A DNA stretch of 64,000 bases from Bacillus sp. FJAT-29814 (GCF_001510715.1 NZ_LMTJ01000001.1:542471-606470), one strand, 5' to 3'; shown: positions 26,450-35,440, counted from the stretch's first letter. Numbers and translations are program-made. The notes: a model not told the origin generated them from the letters alone.

Positions 26450-27694
26450 ATGTTTCCAATTGAACAAATCCGTCAGCAATTTCCAGCGTTAACTCGTACA
26501 TATCGCGAGAAACAAGCCATTTATATGGATGGACCTGGGGGTTCTCAGGTTCTAAAGCCAGCTATTGATGCAATGGTAAGTTATATGTCCCGAGGCGGTG
26601 CGAATCTTCATGGTGAATTTCCAACTAGCAAGGAGACCGAGCAGCATATTGAAACAGCCAGAAAAGCAATTGCAGACCTTGTCGGGGCCAAGCCAACCGA
26701 AGTGGCATTTGGACAAAATTCAACTTCGTTAATGTTTCCTGTAGCTCGCGCTTTGAGTAAAACTTGGACTGGAACGGATAATATCGTCGTCACCGAAATC
26801 GATCATCGTTCCAATGTAGACTCATGGTCTACGGCCGCAAAAGATACAAATACAGAAGTTCGTTTTATTCCTGTTGATGTTGAAACATTAACGTTGGACT
26901 TGTCCTCGTTAAATGAACTAATTAACGAGAATACGAAACTGGTAGCCGTTTCCCTTGCTTCAAATGCGGTTGGCACGATTACTGACATAGACTTAATTGC
27001 CAAACGTGCCCATGAGGTAGGGGCCTTACTAGCTGTGGATGCTGTTCATGCTGCTCCGCATTTCTCGGTTAACCTTAAAAAAATTGGTGCTGACCTTTTA
27101 TTTTGCTCGGCATATAAGTTTTTCGGACCACACCTAGGGATGGCAGTGATAAAAGACAATGTGTTTGAAAAACTTGCTGTTTATAAGCTGCAGCCGGCAC
27201 CGCAGTATTTTCCTGATAAATTGGAAACGGGTACCCAAAACCATGAAGCGATTGCTTCGATGGATGCAATCGTTAATTTTATTGCCAACCTGGGTGAAGG
27301 GGCTACAAGAAGAGAAAAAATTGAAAATGCATTTAGTAAAATCGAAGAGTATGAGAATCGTCTTGCTGAAAAGCTGCGGACAGCTCTAAAGAGTATCCCG
27401 GAAATCACTTTATATCAAGCGCCTGACTCCGTTGCCAAAACACCCACGATTGCCTTTACTATTAACGGAGCCGACCCGGTTGAAGTCTGTAAATATCTTG
27501 CAGAAAACCACGCTATTTTTATCGCAAGCGGGGATTTCTATGCATCGACCCTTGCTGATAAACTCGGAATCAATGCCACAGGTGGATGGATTCGCGCCGG
27601 GCTTGCACCTTATAATACTGAAGCCGAAATTGACCAAGTGGTTGAAGCCATTCGGACCTATGTTCAGACACAGATTACTGTAAAGACATTCTAA
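26450..27694 (+). CDS. Cysteine desulfurase-like protein (class V aminotransferase)
   Basis: A 414-residue PLP enzyme of the cysteine desulfurase-like branch (TIGR01976 type), distinct from IscS/SufS. YMDGPGGSQVL opens the fold, LLAVDAVHAAPH supplies the PLP Asp and His, and CSAYKFFGPHLG holds the PLP lysine. The active-site Cys loop of true desulfurases is not obvious, so the reaction is uncertain. AGGAGGGG precedes the ATG. Monocistronic. Confidence 0.85.
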   Translation: MFPIEQIRQQFPALTRTYREKQAIYMDGPGGSQVLKPAIDAMVSYMSRGGANLHGEFPTSKETEQHIETARKAIADLVGAKPTEVAFGQNSTSLMFPVARALSKTWTGTDNIVVTEIDHRSNVDSWSTAAKDTNTEVRFIPVDVETLTLDLSSLNELINENTKLVAVSLASNAVGTITDIDLIAKRAHEVGALLAVDAVHAAPHFSVNLKKIGADLLFCSAYKFFGPHLGMAVIKDNVFEKLAVYKLQPAPQYFPDKLETGTQNHEAIASMDAIVNFIANLGEGATRREKIENAFSKIEEYENRLAEKLRTALKSIPEITLYQAPDSVAKTPTIAFTINGADPVEVCKYLAENHAIFIASGDFYASTLADKLGINATGGWIRAGLAPYNTEAEIDQVVEAIRTYVQTQITVKTF

Positions 27695-27710
27695 TTAAAT
27701 GAGATGCATG

Positions 27711-27747
27711 TAGAAGGCCGGTTTCAAAAAGAAATCGGCCTTCTTTT
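27711..27747 (+). terminator. Terminator after the desulfurase-like gene
   Basis: AGAAGGCCGGTTTC pairs with GAAATCGGCCTTCT, followed by TTTTT. Confidence 0.9.
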
Positions 27748-27885
27748 TAATTAAAACAGCATGAATCTAAGTCCAATAATCCTCGAAATATTGGAAAAGA
27801 CTAGGTATAATGTTGAATGAATGTTTTTACATAAGGAAAACTAGCCATAGAAATAGTATAAACAAAATTGATAGGAGCGTTACTT

Positions 27886-28605
27886 ATGATTGGAAATGGA
27901 CAAAAAGAAACACCACATATTAAACCGAATGGAGTAGAAATTGCTGAAACCATTTTGCTGCCTGGCGACCCGCTCCGGGCCAAATTTATTGCCGAGACCT
28001 ATTTGGAAAACGCCCAGCAATTTAATTCAGTCCGCAACATGTTCGGCTTTACCGGGACATATAAGGGAAAGAAAGTGTCGGTAATGGGGACAGGCATGGG
28101 CATGCCAAGCATGAGTCTGTATTCCTGGGAGCTGATTCACGTGTTTGGCGTAAAAAATCTGATTCGAATTGGTACTTGCGGGGCAATACAAGACCATATG
28201 AATTTATATGATTTGGTGTTTGCCATGGGAGCTTCCACGGACTCCCGTTATGTGCATCAGTACAATCTACCAGGCGAATTTGCAAACATCGCTTCGTTCG
28301 AGCTTCTTGAAAAAGCGAAAAAGGCAGCAGACCAGAAAGGGTTTCCTGTCCACGTGGGCAATGTACTGACGAGCGATATTTTTTATAACGCCGATCCAAC
28401 TGCTATCGAAAAGTGGAAGAAGATGGGGATTCTTTGTGTGGAAATGGAAACGGCCGGGCTTTATATGAACGCTTCCTATGCAGGAGTAAACGCATTAACG
28501 ATCTTAACCGTCAGCGACCATATAATTCGCAATGAACAAACTACACCAGAGGAAAGACAGCAAGCGTTCACCAACATGATGGAAGTCGCGCTTGAGTTGG
28601 CTTAA
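27886..28605 (+). CDS. deoD: Purine-nucleoside phosphorylase, DeoD type
   Basis: A 239-residue hexameric purine nucleoside phosphorylase, cleaving purine (deoxy)nucleosides with phosphate. Family hallmarks are VEIAETILLPGDPLRAKFIAE cut here as LLPGDPLRAKFI, the phosphate-site RIGTCGA, and the VEMETAGLYMNA segment for ribose binding. The catalytic Asp lies in TVSDH. The ATG at 27886 with GGAG upstream matches the usual DeoD length better than the in-frame codon at 27868. Confidence 0.92.
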   Translation: MIGNGQKETPHIKPNGVEIAETILLPGDPLRAKFIAETYLENAQQFNSVRNMFGFTGTYKGKKVSVMGTGMGMPSMSLYSWELIHVFGVKNLIRIGTCGAIQDHMNLYDLVFAMGASTDSRYVHQYNLPGEFANIASFELLEKAKKAADQKGFPVHVGNVLTSDIFYNADPTAIEKWKKMGILCVEMETAGLYMNASYAGVNALTILTVSDHIIRNEQTTPEERQQAFTNMMEVALELA

Positions 28606-28610
28606 AATCA

Positions 28611-28655
28611 TGCCGTGCGATGTGTTAGGGAAATGTCCTCGCACGGCAATTTTTT
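28611..28655 (+). terminator. Terminator after deoD
   Basis: TGCCGTGCGA and TCGCACGGCA form a perfect ten-base stem with an 18-base loop, followed by a T run. Confidence 0.8.
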
Positions 28656-28669
28656 CAAAAAATATGTCC

Positions 28670-28696
28670 AAGTTCCGACAATATTCTGTCAAACTT
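28670..28696. promoter_or_regulatory. Inverted repeat, possible operator
   Basis: AAGTTCCGACA, six bases, TGTCAAACTT is an imperfect inverted repeat between deoD and the next gene, whose likely -10 box TATAAT is at 28752. No known operator matches by eye. Confidence 0.35.
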
Positions 28697-28791
28697 CTCC
28701 GACTTTTTTCGTGTTTTTTAGATAACATTCGAAAAAAAGCAAGTTTGGTTGTATAATATAAACTTGTGAGAAAGGAAGGAGGAATATAATC

Positions 28792-29175
28792 ATGATGCAA
28801 TGGACTTTAGCCGGCTTGTTTGCGGTGTCAGCGGTATTGCTCGTTTTTTCAATATTAAAATCCAATCGCGCTGCGAAGGCAGAACATACCCAAATTGATA
28901 TGGTGCATATTGAAACAATGAAAGAAATCCATGCACTGCAGGATTCATTGCGGAATATGGAGCTTGACATGGAAGTGGTTGTGACAGAAGCAGGCATACC
29001 ATTATCTGCTGATGAAATCGTATTTAAACGCGAAGTGCTAGATTTATATAAACGCAACTATTCCATCGCGAGCATTGCCGAGAAAAAAGGCATCTCAGAA
29101 TCCGAAATCGAACAGCTGATTGCCCCTTACCAAAAGGTGAAGGAAGAAAGGAGAATGGTTGCAAATGCGAATTAA
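28792..29175 (+). CDS. Membrane-anchored hypothetical protein with HTH-like C-terminus
   Basis: A 127-residue protein with one N-terminal transmembrane helix (WTLAGLFAVSAVLLVFSIL), a coiled-coil-like middle (ETMKEIHALQDSLRNMELDM), and a C-terminal helix-turn-helix-like part (NYSIASIAEKKGISESEIEQ). The layout resembles the SwrB/DUF6115 group of Bacillus, but the match is weak. GGAGGAAT precedes the ATG. It overlaps the next gene by 17 bases, so they form an operon. Confidence 0.75.
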   Translation: MMQWTLAGLFAVSAVLLVFSILKSNRAAKAEHTQIDMVHIETMKEIHALQDSLRNMELDMEVVVTEAGIPLSADEIVFKREVLDLYKRNYSIASIAEKKGISESEIEQLIAPYQKVKEERRMVANAN

Positions 29176-29656
29176 CTTGTTAAGCAGCTTTGCAGCCGGT
29201 CTTCTACTTGCAACTACCATTAGCGGTGCTGTTTACTTTACCGAAAAAAGTGATGCTCCGAAAGCCGCAGCATCCAAATCCAAGGCAACTGAACCCGCCA
29301 AAGCTTCTGCAGCGGACCCAAAACAAGAGCTCGAAGCAAAGGGCTTTGTCGTGCTGACAAAAGATGAGTATGACGCGAATTTAAAAAATGCCGAGGAGGC
29401 AGGAAAAACTCAAGAGCCACCGGCAAATCCTGAGGCTGCCAATACGGTTACCAAGATTGTCATTAATGTTTCTGAAGGTATGAACAATATCGATGTTGGA
29501 AGAATCCTTGTCCAAGCCGGTTTTATTGAAAATGCGTTTAACTTCTCTAAAGATATCGAGGCAAGAGGTTTGCAAAATAAATTGCGCCCTGGCTCATATT
29601 CTGTCGATAGTGGAATGTCATACGATCAGATGATTGCTATAATCTATAGACAATAA
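29159..29656 (+). CDS. MltG/YceG-like protein lacking the catalytic domain
   Basis: A 165-residue protein with an N-terminal signal anchor (INLLSSFAAGLLLATTISGA), an Ala/Lys/Glu-rich spacer, and a C-terminal domain resembling the LysM-like N-terminal domain of endolytic transglycosylase MltG (VSEGMNNIDVGRILVQAGFI; LRPGSYSVDSGMSYDQMI). The catalytic YceG part is absent, so it probably binds peptidoglycan or a partner at the membrane. Start is TTG at 29159 or ATG at 29165. Confidence 0.75.
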   Translation: MQMRINLLSSFAAGLLLATTISGAVYFTEKSDAPKAAASKSKATEPAKASAADPKQELEAKGFVVLTKDEYDANLKNAEEAGKTQEPPANPEAANTVTKIVINVSEGMNNIDVGRILVQAGFIENAFNFSKDIEARGLQNKLRPGSYSVDSGMSYDQMIAIIYRQ

Positions 29657-29667
29657 CGCCAGAATAA

Positions 29668-29703
29668 AAGCCGCCACCCTTAGTTTTCGGGGTGGCGGCT
29701 TTC
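29668..29703. terminator. Bidirectional terminator between convergent operons
   Basis: AAGCCGCCACCC pairs with GGGTGGCGGCTT, with A and T runs on the two sides. Confidence 0.9.
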
Positions 29704-29706
29704 GTT

Positions 29707-31050
29707 CTATTCTACTGTAACCGACAACGACTTAACCAAAATCGATGGGGAACCAATCGGTGAAAGCGGAAAAATTAAGTCTGATCCAACCTCCTGCACA
29801 TCCTTTAGCAGTTGATAGAAATTCCCCGCGATTGTCATCAGGTTTACCGGGTATTGGATTTTTCCATCCTTGATGAAAAATCCATTGGCCGCTACTGAAA
29901 AGTCACCTGACACTTGGTTTGTTCCGGAATGCAAGCCTGATAGATTCGTAATGAATACTCCTTCGTCCACAGTCGCAACTAAATCATCAAATGAAGCGGC
30001 GGCAGGCTGAATATAAAGGTTTGATGGACCGACTTTGACTGCACTCTTATAGGAATCCTTCTTGGCATGCCCAGTCGTTACTGTTTGATCCTTCTTCGCT
30101 GTTTTTTGATTATAAAGCAGCGATTGCAAGACTCCCGATTCTACCAGTGTCAATTTCTTTGACGCGACACCCTCGCTGTCAAAGGTTCTACTGGCCAGAC
30201 CCTCCTCTAGAAGCGGGTCATCAACAATCGTAATTTTTTCGTTGGCGATTTGTTGCCCTAGTTTATCCTTTAACGCTGAAAGTCCAGCCTGGGTATTTTC
30301 CGCTGAAAAATTGGCAGTAAACGCAGCAAGTATGCTGGCTGCTGCATCATTTCGCAATAAAACCGGATATTCTTTGCTTGGGATACTTTTTGAACCTAGC
30401 TGTGAAAGGGATGCTTCGGCGATTTTTTTGGCGAATTCTTTCGCATTTAAGCTAGTAAAATTCCTTGTCATAATAAATTCAAAGGCAGATTTGGTTTCCT
30501 CACCGTTATTTGCAATTGCAAGCTGGTGGGCATACATATAATTTATTTGGTCTGTTAAGGTTAATCCCTTATTATTTGCCAACGTTTTAGTGATCGACTC
30601 TGACCGGAGCATGCAATAGTCTGTTGCAACAATACGCGGGTCGTAAGCCAGTACCTCACGCTCCACATCTTTGATGAATTGGATTTTTTCCTGGATACTG
30701 ACTTCATTTAATTCTGTCGAGAAAAAGGTACCTTGTTCATAGTGGTCACTTCCGGCAAAAATTTCTTCTAGATCCTCGTCATCTATAACACTAGCATTTT
30801 CTGTCGCGTTTTTAAGCAAGAATGGGATGGAGGCTTCATCGATTTTTTCTGTATAGGCATAGCCCATTTTTCCGTTGACGATACCACGGAAGGACACCCC
30901 ACCGTCTTCCGCCAATTCATACTGCTCGATTTCGCCTTTATGGACTTGGCAACCAAAGACTTCTTTCTTTTCAAAATATATTTCAACATCTGAAAAACCA
31001 TTAGCTTGGGCTTCTGAAAAAAGCCTCGTTTGAAATTCTTGGATATTCAT
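29707..31050 (-). CDS. TldD/PmbA family protein (TldE/PmbA-like)
   Basis: A 447-residue member of the modulator-of-gyrase family. It lacks the HExxxH-type zinc site, as expected for the TldE/PmbA partner. The C-terminal half has the conserved GLHSGTNQVSGDFSVAANG region. In characterised cases TldD and TldE form a heterodimeric metalloprotease that trims unfolded peptides. It starts three bases after the tldD-type gene on the same strand, fitting a 1:1 complex. Confidence 0.9.
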   Translation of the reverse strand: MNIQEFQTRLFSEAQANGFSDVEIYFEKKEVFGCQVHKGEIEQYELAEDGGVSFRGIVNGKMGYAYTEKIDEASIPFLLKNATENASVIDDEDLEEIFAGSDHYEQGTFFSTELNEVSIQEKIQFIKDVEREVLAYDPRIVATDYCMLRSESITKTLANNKGLTLTDQINYMYAHQLAIANNGEETKSAFEFIMTRNFTSLNAKEFAKKIAEASLSQLGSKSIPSKEYPVLLRNDAAASILAAFTANFSAENTQAGLSALKDKLGQQIANEKITIVDDPLLEEGLASRTFDSEGVASKKLTLVESGVLQSLLYNQKTAKKDQTVTTGHAKKDSYKSAVKVGPSNLYIQPAAASFDDLVATVDEGVFITNLSGLHSGTNQVSGDFSVAANGFFIKDGKIQYPVNLMTIAGNFYQLLKDVQEVGSDLIFPLSPIGSPSILVKSLSVTVE

Positions 31051-31053
31051 CGA

Positions 31054-32442
31054 TTATTCCCCCTTGGTTCCGCCAACGGTGATTTCACTGACACGAATCA
31101 TCGGCTGTCCCACATTCACCGGAATGCTGCCGCTAAGGGCGCCGCACATGCCGGCGCCATGGCCCAAATTGTTTCCGACCATATCGACCAACTGGAGTGT
31201 TTTTGGCCCATTGCCGATTAACGTGGCACCTTTTAACGGCTTGCCGATCTTGCCGTTTTTCACTTCATAGGCTTCCATGATGGCAAAGTTATAGTCACCT
31301 GTAGCCGGGTCTACCTGACCGCCGCCCATATATTTCGCATAAATTCCCTGTTCGGTATTAGCGATAATTTCTTCCGGTGTTGATTTGCCCGGTGCGATAT
31401 ACGTATTGGTCATTCTTGACGTCGGGGCAAATCGGAACGATTCCCGTCTCCCGGAACCTGTCGAAGCCATGCCCATTTTGCGAGAGTTAAATTTATCAAT
31501 TAAATAGCCCTTAAGAATTCCATTTTCAATCAAAACGTTTTTCCTGGCCTTTTCACCTTCATCGTCAATATTGATCGAGCCCCATTCATTCAGGATGGTC
31601 CCGTCATCGATATATGTAACAATTTCGGGTGCGACTCTTTCGCCTAGACGATTGGCAAAAACGGAGGTGTTTTTGGCAACTGAAGTAGCTTCTAAGCCGT
31701 GTCCGCAAGCTTCGTGAAAAATAACGCCGCCGAACTCGTTATCGATAATGACCGGAAATTTTCCGCTTGGGCACGGACTGGCATCAAGCATCGTCACGGC
31801 CATTCTAGCCGCTTCATTGGCATAATGGTCAAGGTTTAAGGTTTCGAAAAATTCGTAGCCTTGGTGAGCTCCAGGTCCATAAAAACCTGTTTCCATTTTA
31901 CTATCTCTTACGGCCACAGCTTGGATCGCCATTCTGGAGCGGACTCGTTTGTCTTCGACGAATTTTCCTTCCGAATTGGCAATGAGCACATTTTGTTCTT
32001 CGTCCATTAACCGGACTGTAACTTGTGAAATACTGGAGTGATAGCCTTTTGCCGTTTCAGATGCTTTTTTCATAACAGCAATCTTTCTGGCTTTCTCAAT
32101 TTCTTGTGGCATAAATCGGATGGGGTGGTGCGTTGGATACGATTCATGAACGAGTGGTGCAGGCTGGATAATGGCGGTACCTTTAATAGCCTGTGCCGCA
32201 TTCCTGGCAGTTTTTAAAAGCCCGTCTTTCGAAAAGTCGGTGGTATAGGCGTAGACGCTCTCCATCCCTTTAAAAACCCGGATGCCGATACCAAAATCAC
32301 GGCCCGAGAGAGCGGTTTCGATATTACCGCTTTTTAGGGTGATGTTATTGGTGAAACGATCCTCAACGAAAATTTCGGAGAAATCCCCACCCGTCGATAA
32401 AGCTGCCGTCAATACGTCTTCAATTAATGATCGACTAAGCAT
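31054..32442 (-). CDS. tldD: TldD-type metalloprotease
   Basis: A 462-residue TldD family metalloprotease, catalytic partner of the protein encoded at 29707-31050. The zinc motif HEACGH (in FGGVIFHEACGHGLEA, about 231-246) is intact. A third zinc ligand is expected in the C-terminal region near HGAGMCGALSG. In Bacillus relatives this pair also lies together without microcin genes, so a housekeeping proteolytic role is likely. Confidence 0.9.
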   Translation of the reverse strand: MLSRSLIEDVLTAALSTGGDFSEIFVEDRFTNNITLKSGNIETALSGRDFGIGIRVFKGMESVYAYTTDFSKDGLLKTARNAAQAIKGTAIIQPAPLVHESYPTHHPIRFMPQEIEKARKIAVMKKASETAKGYHSSISQVTVRLMDEEQNVLIANSEGKFVEDKRVRSRMAIQAVAVRDSKMETGFYGPGAHQGYEFFETLNLDHYANEAARMAVTMLDASPCPSGKFPVIIDNEFGGVIFHEACGHGLEATSVAKNTSVFANRLGERVAPEIVTYIDDGTILNEWGSINIDDEGEKARKNVLIENGILKGYLIDKFNSRKMGMASTGSGRRESFRFAPTSRMTNTYIAPGKSTPEEIIANTEQGIYAKYMGGGQVDPATGDYNFAIMEAYEVKNGKIGKPLKGATLIGNGPKTLQLVDMVGNNLGHGAGMCGALSGSIPVNVGQPMIRVSEITVGGTKGE

Positions 32443-32579
32443 TGTTGACCCCCTGTTTTTTATTTTAGGAAGATTCAGATTTCGTTATTTAGAATCTTCC
32501 CACCTTTATAGGATACTACAGGATTATTAAAATTGGCTAATTTTACCTAATGGGAATTTGAGTGCGTGATGGTAGACGG

Positions 32580-32940
32580 TCTAAAAGACAAGATGGTGGA
32601 GAAGCGGAGTAAAGTGGTTAATAGAAGGCTTCTTATAGACGAAAGGGATGGGAGGTTGGGGTAAATTGTCTAATAGACAGCTTCTAATAGACAAAATGGT
32701 GAGGAAGCATGGTGAAAATGTCTAATAGATGCGTTCTATAAGACATAACTTTGAGATGTGGTTTTAAGAATGTCTTTTATGTAAGGTCGATGAAGGAAAA
32801 AACGAGAAGAGGACATCACGAAATTGTTCTTCATCGAGCCTATGAAGGACAAAATCTGCTCAGAAAAGCGTGAAAATGTCCTTCATCAAGCCTATGAAGA
32901 ACAAAATCCACCACACAAAACAAAAAATTGTCCTTCATCA
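32580..32940. repeat. Array of hairpin-forming repeats with a 52-bp period
   Basis: Left arms start at 32615, 32667, 32719, 32771, 32825, 32877 and 32929: steps of 52, 52, 52, 54, 52 and 52 bp. Each unit is a dyad followed by a linker often ending GTGAAAA. Units at 32667 and 32719 have arms TGTCTAATAGA/TCTAATAGACA-like. Units at 32825 and 32877 have TGTCCTTCAT/ATGAAGGACA-like arms. The unit at 32771 is mixed. The outer TGTC/GACA and the pairing persist while the inner arms change on both sides. The array ends against the pabBC stop codon. It fills 32443-32940, where I see no gene; the first 130 bases hold only the upstream region of tldD. Confidence 0.9.
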
Positions 32941-34686
32941 TTAAAATTGAACTTCCAACCACTTCCGCACACTATTGATAAACCAAATCTTCGTAGCTTT
33001 TTCCAGATCTTCTAATGTTAGTGTTTTCTCCCGAATTTCTCCAGAATTAAGCAACCAATCGCGATACGTACCTGCCAGCAAACCGGTCGAAATTGGCGGT
33101 GTCCATAATTGTCCTTCCATTTCCACAACAAGATTCCCATTCGTAAACTCAGTCAATTCTCCGTCTTGATTCCAAAGGAGAACGTCGAAAGCATCCGCTG
33201 GCTTTTTCCTTTGAAATTGGGTGTAGATATCCCGGTTCGTCGTTTTGTGGTAAAGAAATAGATTCTCTTTATCCACTGGTTTATCGGCCAAAACTGCTTT
33301 CACAGCTGACTCCTGCTTGGTAATAGGGGACCCTTCTACAATAATTTCTCCGTTCTTACTTAACAAAAGACGGACCTTATATTGACCCTTTACTAAAGTA
33401 GCTGAAAAATTATTTAACGCTTGGTGAACATCATCCATAACTAACGAGAAACCAAAGTATTTGGCTGAACTATTTAATCGGTTTAGATGTTCCTTCAGCA
33501 AGAAGTAGCTACCGTTATCCCATAGCAAGCTTTCCAGCAATTGAAATTCCACCCGATTTTCTTCGAGCAGTCGTGCTTTTGCCAAAATTTCCGCATATTC
33601 ACCTTCGGTCGTTGAATCCCAGGTGATTCCACCGCCAACTCCATAGGTAGCTTGACCAGATGCTTGATCTATTAAAACAGTTCTGATAGGCACATTGAAA
33701 ATAGCTTCCTTGTCCGGAGTAATATAGCCAATTGCCCCACAATACACTTCACGAGGCGCGCTTTCCAATTCTGAGATGATGTTCATCGTGCTAATCTTAG
33801 GCGCACCCGTAATCGACCCGCAAGGAAACAAAGCCCGAAATATATCAACCAATTTAATGTCAGATGAAACTTGAGCGGTAATCGTCGAGGTCATTTGATG
33901 CACGGTTGGATAATGCTCAATTTCAAATAGTTTAGGGACGGAAACTGTCCCTGGTTCGGCAATCATTCCTAAATCATTGCGAAGCAAATCTACTATCATT
34001 AGGTTCTCGGCCCTATTTTTCTCAGAATGGTAAAGCCAGTCAGCGATTGCTTCGTCCTCAGCCAGTGTTTTTCCTCGTTTCACGGTACCTTTCATCGGCC
34101 TTGTCGTAATCGTGTCATCCTTTAGATGGAAAAACAATTCGGGGGAGGCGGATAAAATACTGTAGTCTCCCGTGTTTATATAGGCACAATAATTGGAGGC
34201 TTGAGCAGCTATTAATTTTTCAAAAAATGCAAGCTCATCACCTTGAAAGCTAGAGTTTAGGCGAATGGTATAATTCGTTTGATAGGTATCGCCACGTTCA
34301 ATGGCATGTTTAATCCCTGTAATCGCTTGTTTGTACTCGTCCATGGTAACGGATGGCTTCCATTCGGTGAGTGTATACATGGAATCCTTGCTGCCGAATG
34401 CCTGGTGTATTGGTTCCTGAAAAATCCCAAACCAAAGAAGAGGCATTTTGCCTCCTGCTTTTACTTTATAGGCGGAATCAAATGCGGGTGCGCTTTCGTA
34501 CGACAAAAACCCGGCGGCATAATAGCCGTTGTCAACAGCATCCTGCACCAATTGAAAGCATGGAAGAACCTCGTCTATCTTGTTTGCCTCGATCACTTCA
34601 ATTGGACTTTGAAAGGTAAACGGTTGGACTTTACCAGTCGAATCTGCAAACTCAAAACTCAATAAGGGGACATTACGTGAGTGCAT
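32941..34686 (-). CDS. pabB: Aminodeoxychorismate synthase component I fused to 4-amino-4-deoxychorismate lyase (PabBC)
   Basis: A 581-residue fusion. The N-terminal two thirds is a chorismate-utilising PabB (GRGDTYQTNYT-like segment, FPCGSITGAPKI, YCGAIGYITPD). The last third is a class IV PLP aminotransferase-fold PabC domain (LLWDNGSYFLLKEHL, then NGNLVVEMEGQLWTPP). Together with PabA it makes p-aminobenzoate for folate. It overlaps the end of the upstream pabA gene by 14 bases. It is apart from any folate operon, so it may be an additional copy. Confidence 0.9.
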   Translation of the reverse strand: MHSRNVPLLSFEFADSTGKVQPFTFQSPIEVIEANKIDEVLPCFQLVQDAVDNGYYAAGFLSYESAPAFDSAYKVKAGGKMPLLWFGIFQEPIHQAFGSKDSMYTLTEWKPSVTMDEYKQAITGIKHAIERGDTYQTNYTIRLNSSFQGDELAFFEKLIAAQASNYCAYINTGDYSILSASPELFFHLKDDTITTRPMKGTVKRGKTLAEDEAIADWLYHSEKNRAENLMIVDLLRNDLGMIAEPGTVSVPKLFEIEHYPTVHQMTSTITAQVSSDIKLVDIFRALFPCGSITGAPKISTMNIISELESAPREVYCGAIGYITPDKEAIFNVPIRTVLIDQASGQATYGVGGGITWDSTTEGEYAEILAKARLLEENRVEFQLLESLLWDNGSYFLLKEHLNRLNSSAKYFGFSLVMDDVHQALNNFSATLVKGQYKVRLLLSKNGEIIVEGSPITKQESAVKAVLADKPVDKENLFLYHKTTNRDIYTQFQRKKPADAFDVLLWNQDGELTEFTNGNLVVEMEGQLWTPPISTGLLAGTYRDWLLNSGEIREKTLTLEDLEKATKIWFINSVRKWLEVQF

Positions 34687-35257
34687 AGTTTTTTTCCTTT
34701 ACAAAAAAATTTTCCAACATCCTCAAACCTTGTTCTGACAGGATTGATTCAGGATGAAACTGAACTCCCTCGACCTTAAAATGTTTATGGCGCAGTGCCA
34801 TGATTTCGCCATCTGCTGTTGTGGCGCTGATTTCCAGGCAAGAGGGGAGGGAAGCCTCATCCACGATTAAAGAATGATATCTAGTCACTTGGAGTGGGGT
34901 GTGGATCCCCTCGAAGACTCCTTTTTGGTCATGGGATATTGTTGAGATTTTCCCGTGCATTGGCTGTCGCGCTTTTTTTACCAAACCTCCGAATGCCTGG
35001 GCGATAATTTGATGCCCGAGACAAACACCCAGTATGGGAATTTCCTGAAAATAATGCTGTACAACTTCCAGGCAAATACCGGCTGAATCAGGGTTGCCAG
35101 GTCCGGGTGAAATTAAAATGTGATCCGGCTTCATGCAGTCAATGGTGCCAAGTGTTACCTGATCATTTCTTAGAACGGTAACATCTTCTCCCAAAGTCCG
35201 GACATATTGAACTAAATTGAAAGTAAACGAGTCAAAGTTGTCAATTAGTAAAATCAT
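34673..35257 (-). CDS. pabA: Aminodeoxychorismate/anthranilate synthase component II (glutamine amidotransferase)
   Basis: A 194-residue class I glutamine amidotransferase supplying ammonia to PabB. ILLIDNFDSFTFNLVQY opens the protein, the catalytic Cys lies in GVCLGHQ, and the His and Glu in GVQFHPESI. It could in principle also serve TrpE, but the direct coupling to pabBC argues for PABA synthesis. Confidence 0.92.
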   Translation of the reverse strand: MILLIDNFDSFTFNLVQYVRTLGEDVTVLRNDQVTLGTIDCMKPDHILISPGPGNPDSAGICLEVVQHYFQEIPILGVCLGHQIIAQAFGGLVKKARQPMHGKISTISHDQKGVFEGIHTPLQVTRYHSLIVDEASLPSCLEISATTADGEIMALRHKHFKVEGVQFHPESILSEQGLRMLENFFVKEKNYALT

Positions 35258-35440
35258 CGCAATATCGGCTCCATTTCATCCGGTATTTTTTGGCCCGCAC
35301 TGTATGTAAACAGGCATAAACACCCGAAGTTAATCATAAACAAATCAGAACCTTTAGTAAATGGAATCTGTTGCAATTATTTGCTTTTTGCTTATTTTTA
35401 ATGGAATAATGGAATGAAGTTTTTAAAGTAGGTGAAGGTA

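Noticed and set aside
32580-32940. CRISPR array
   Set aside because: Units are 52 bp, but neither a constant repeat nor unique spacers of fixed length are present: the dyad itself changes along the array while linkers stay related. No cas gene is in the window.
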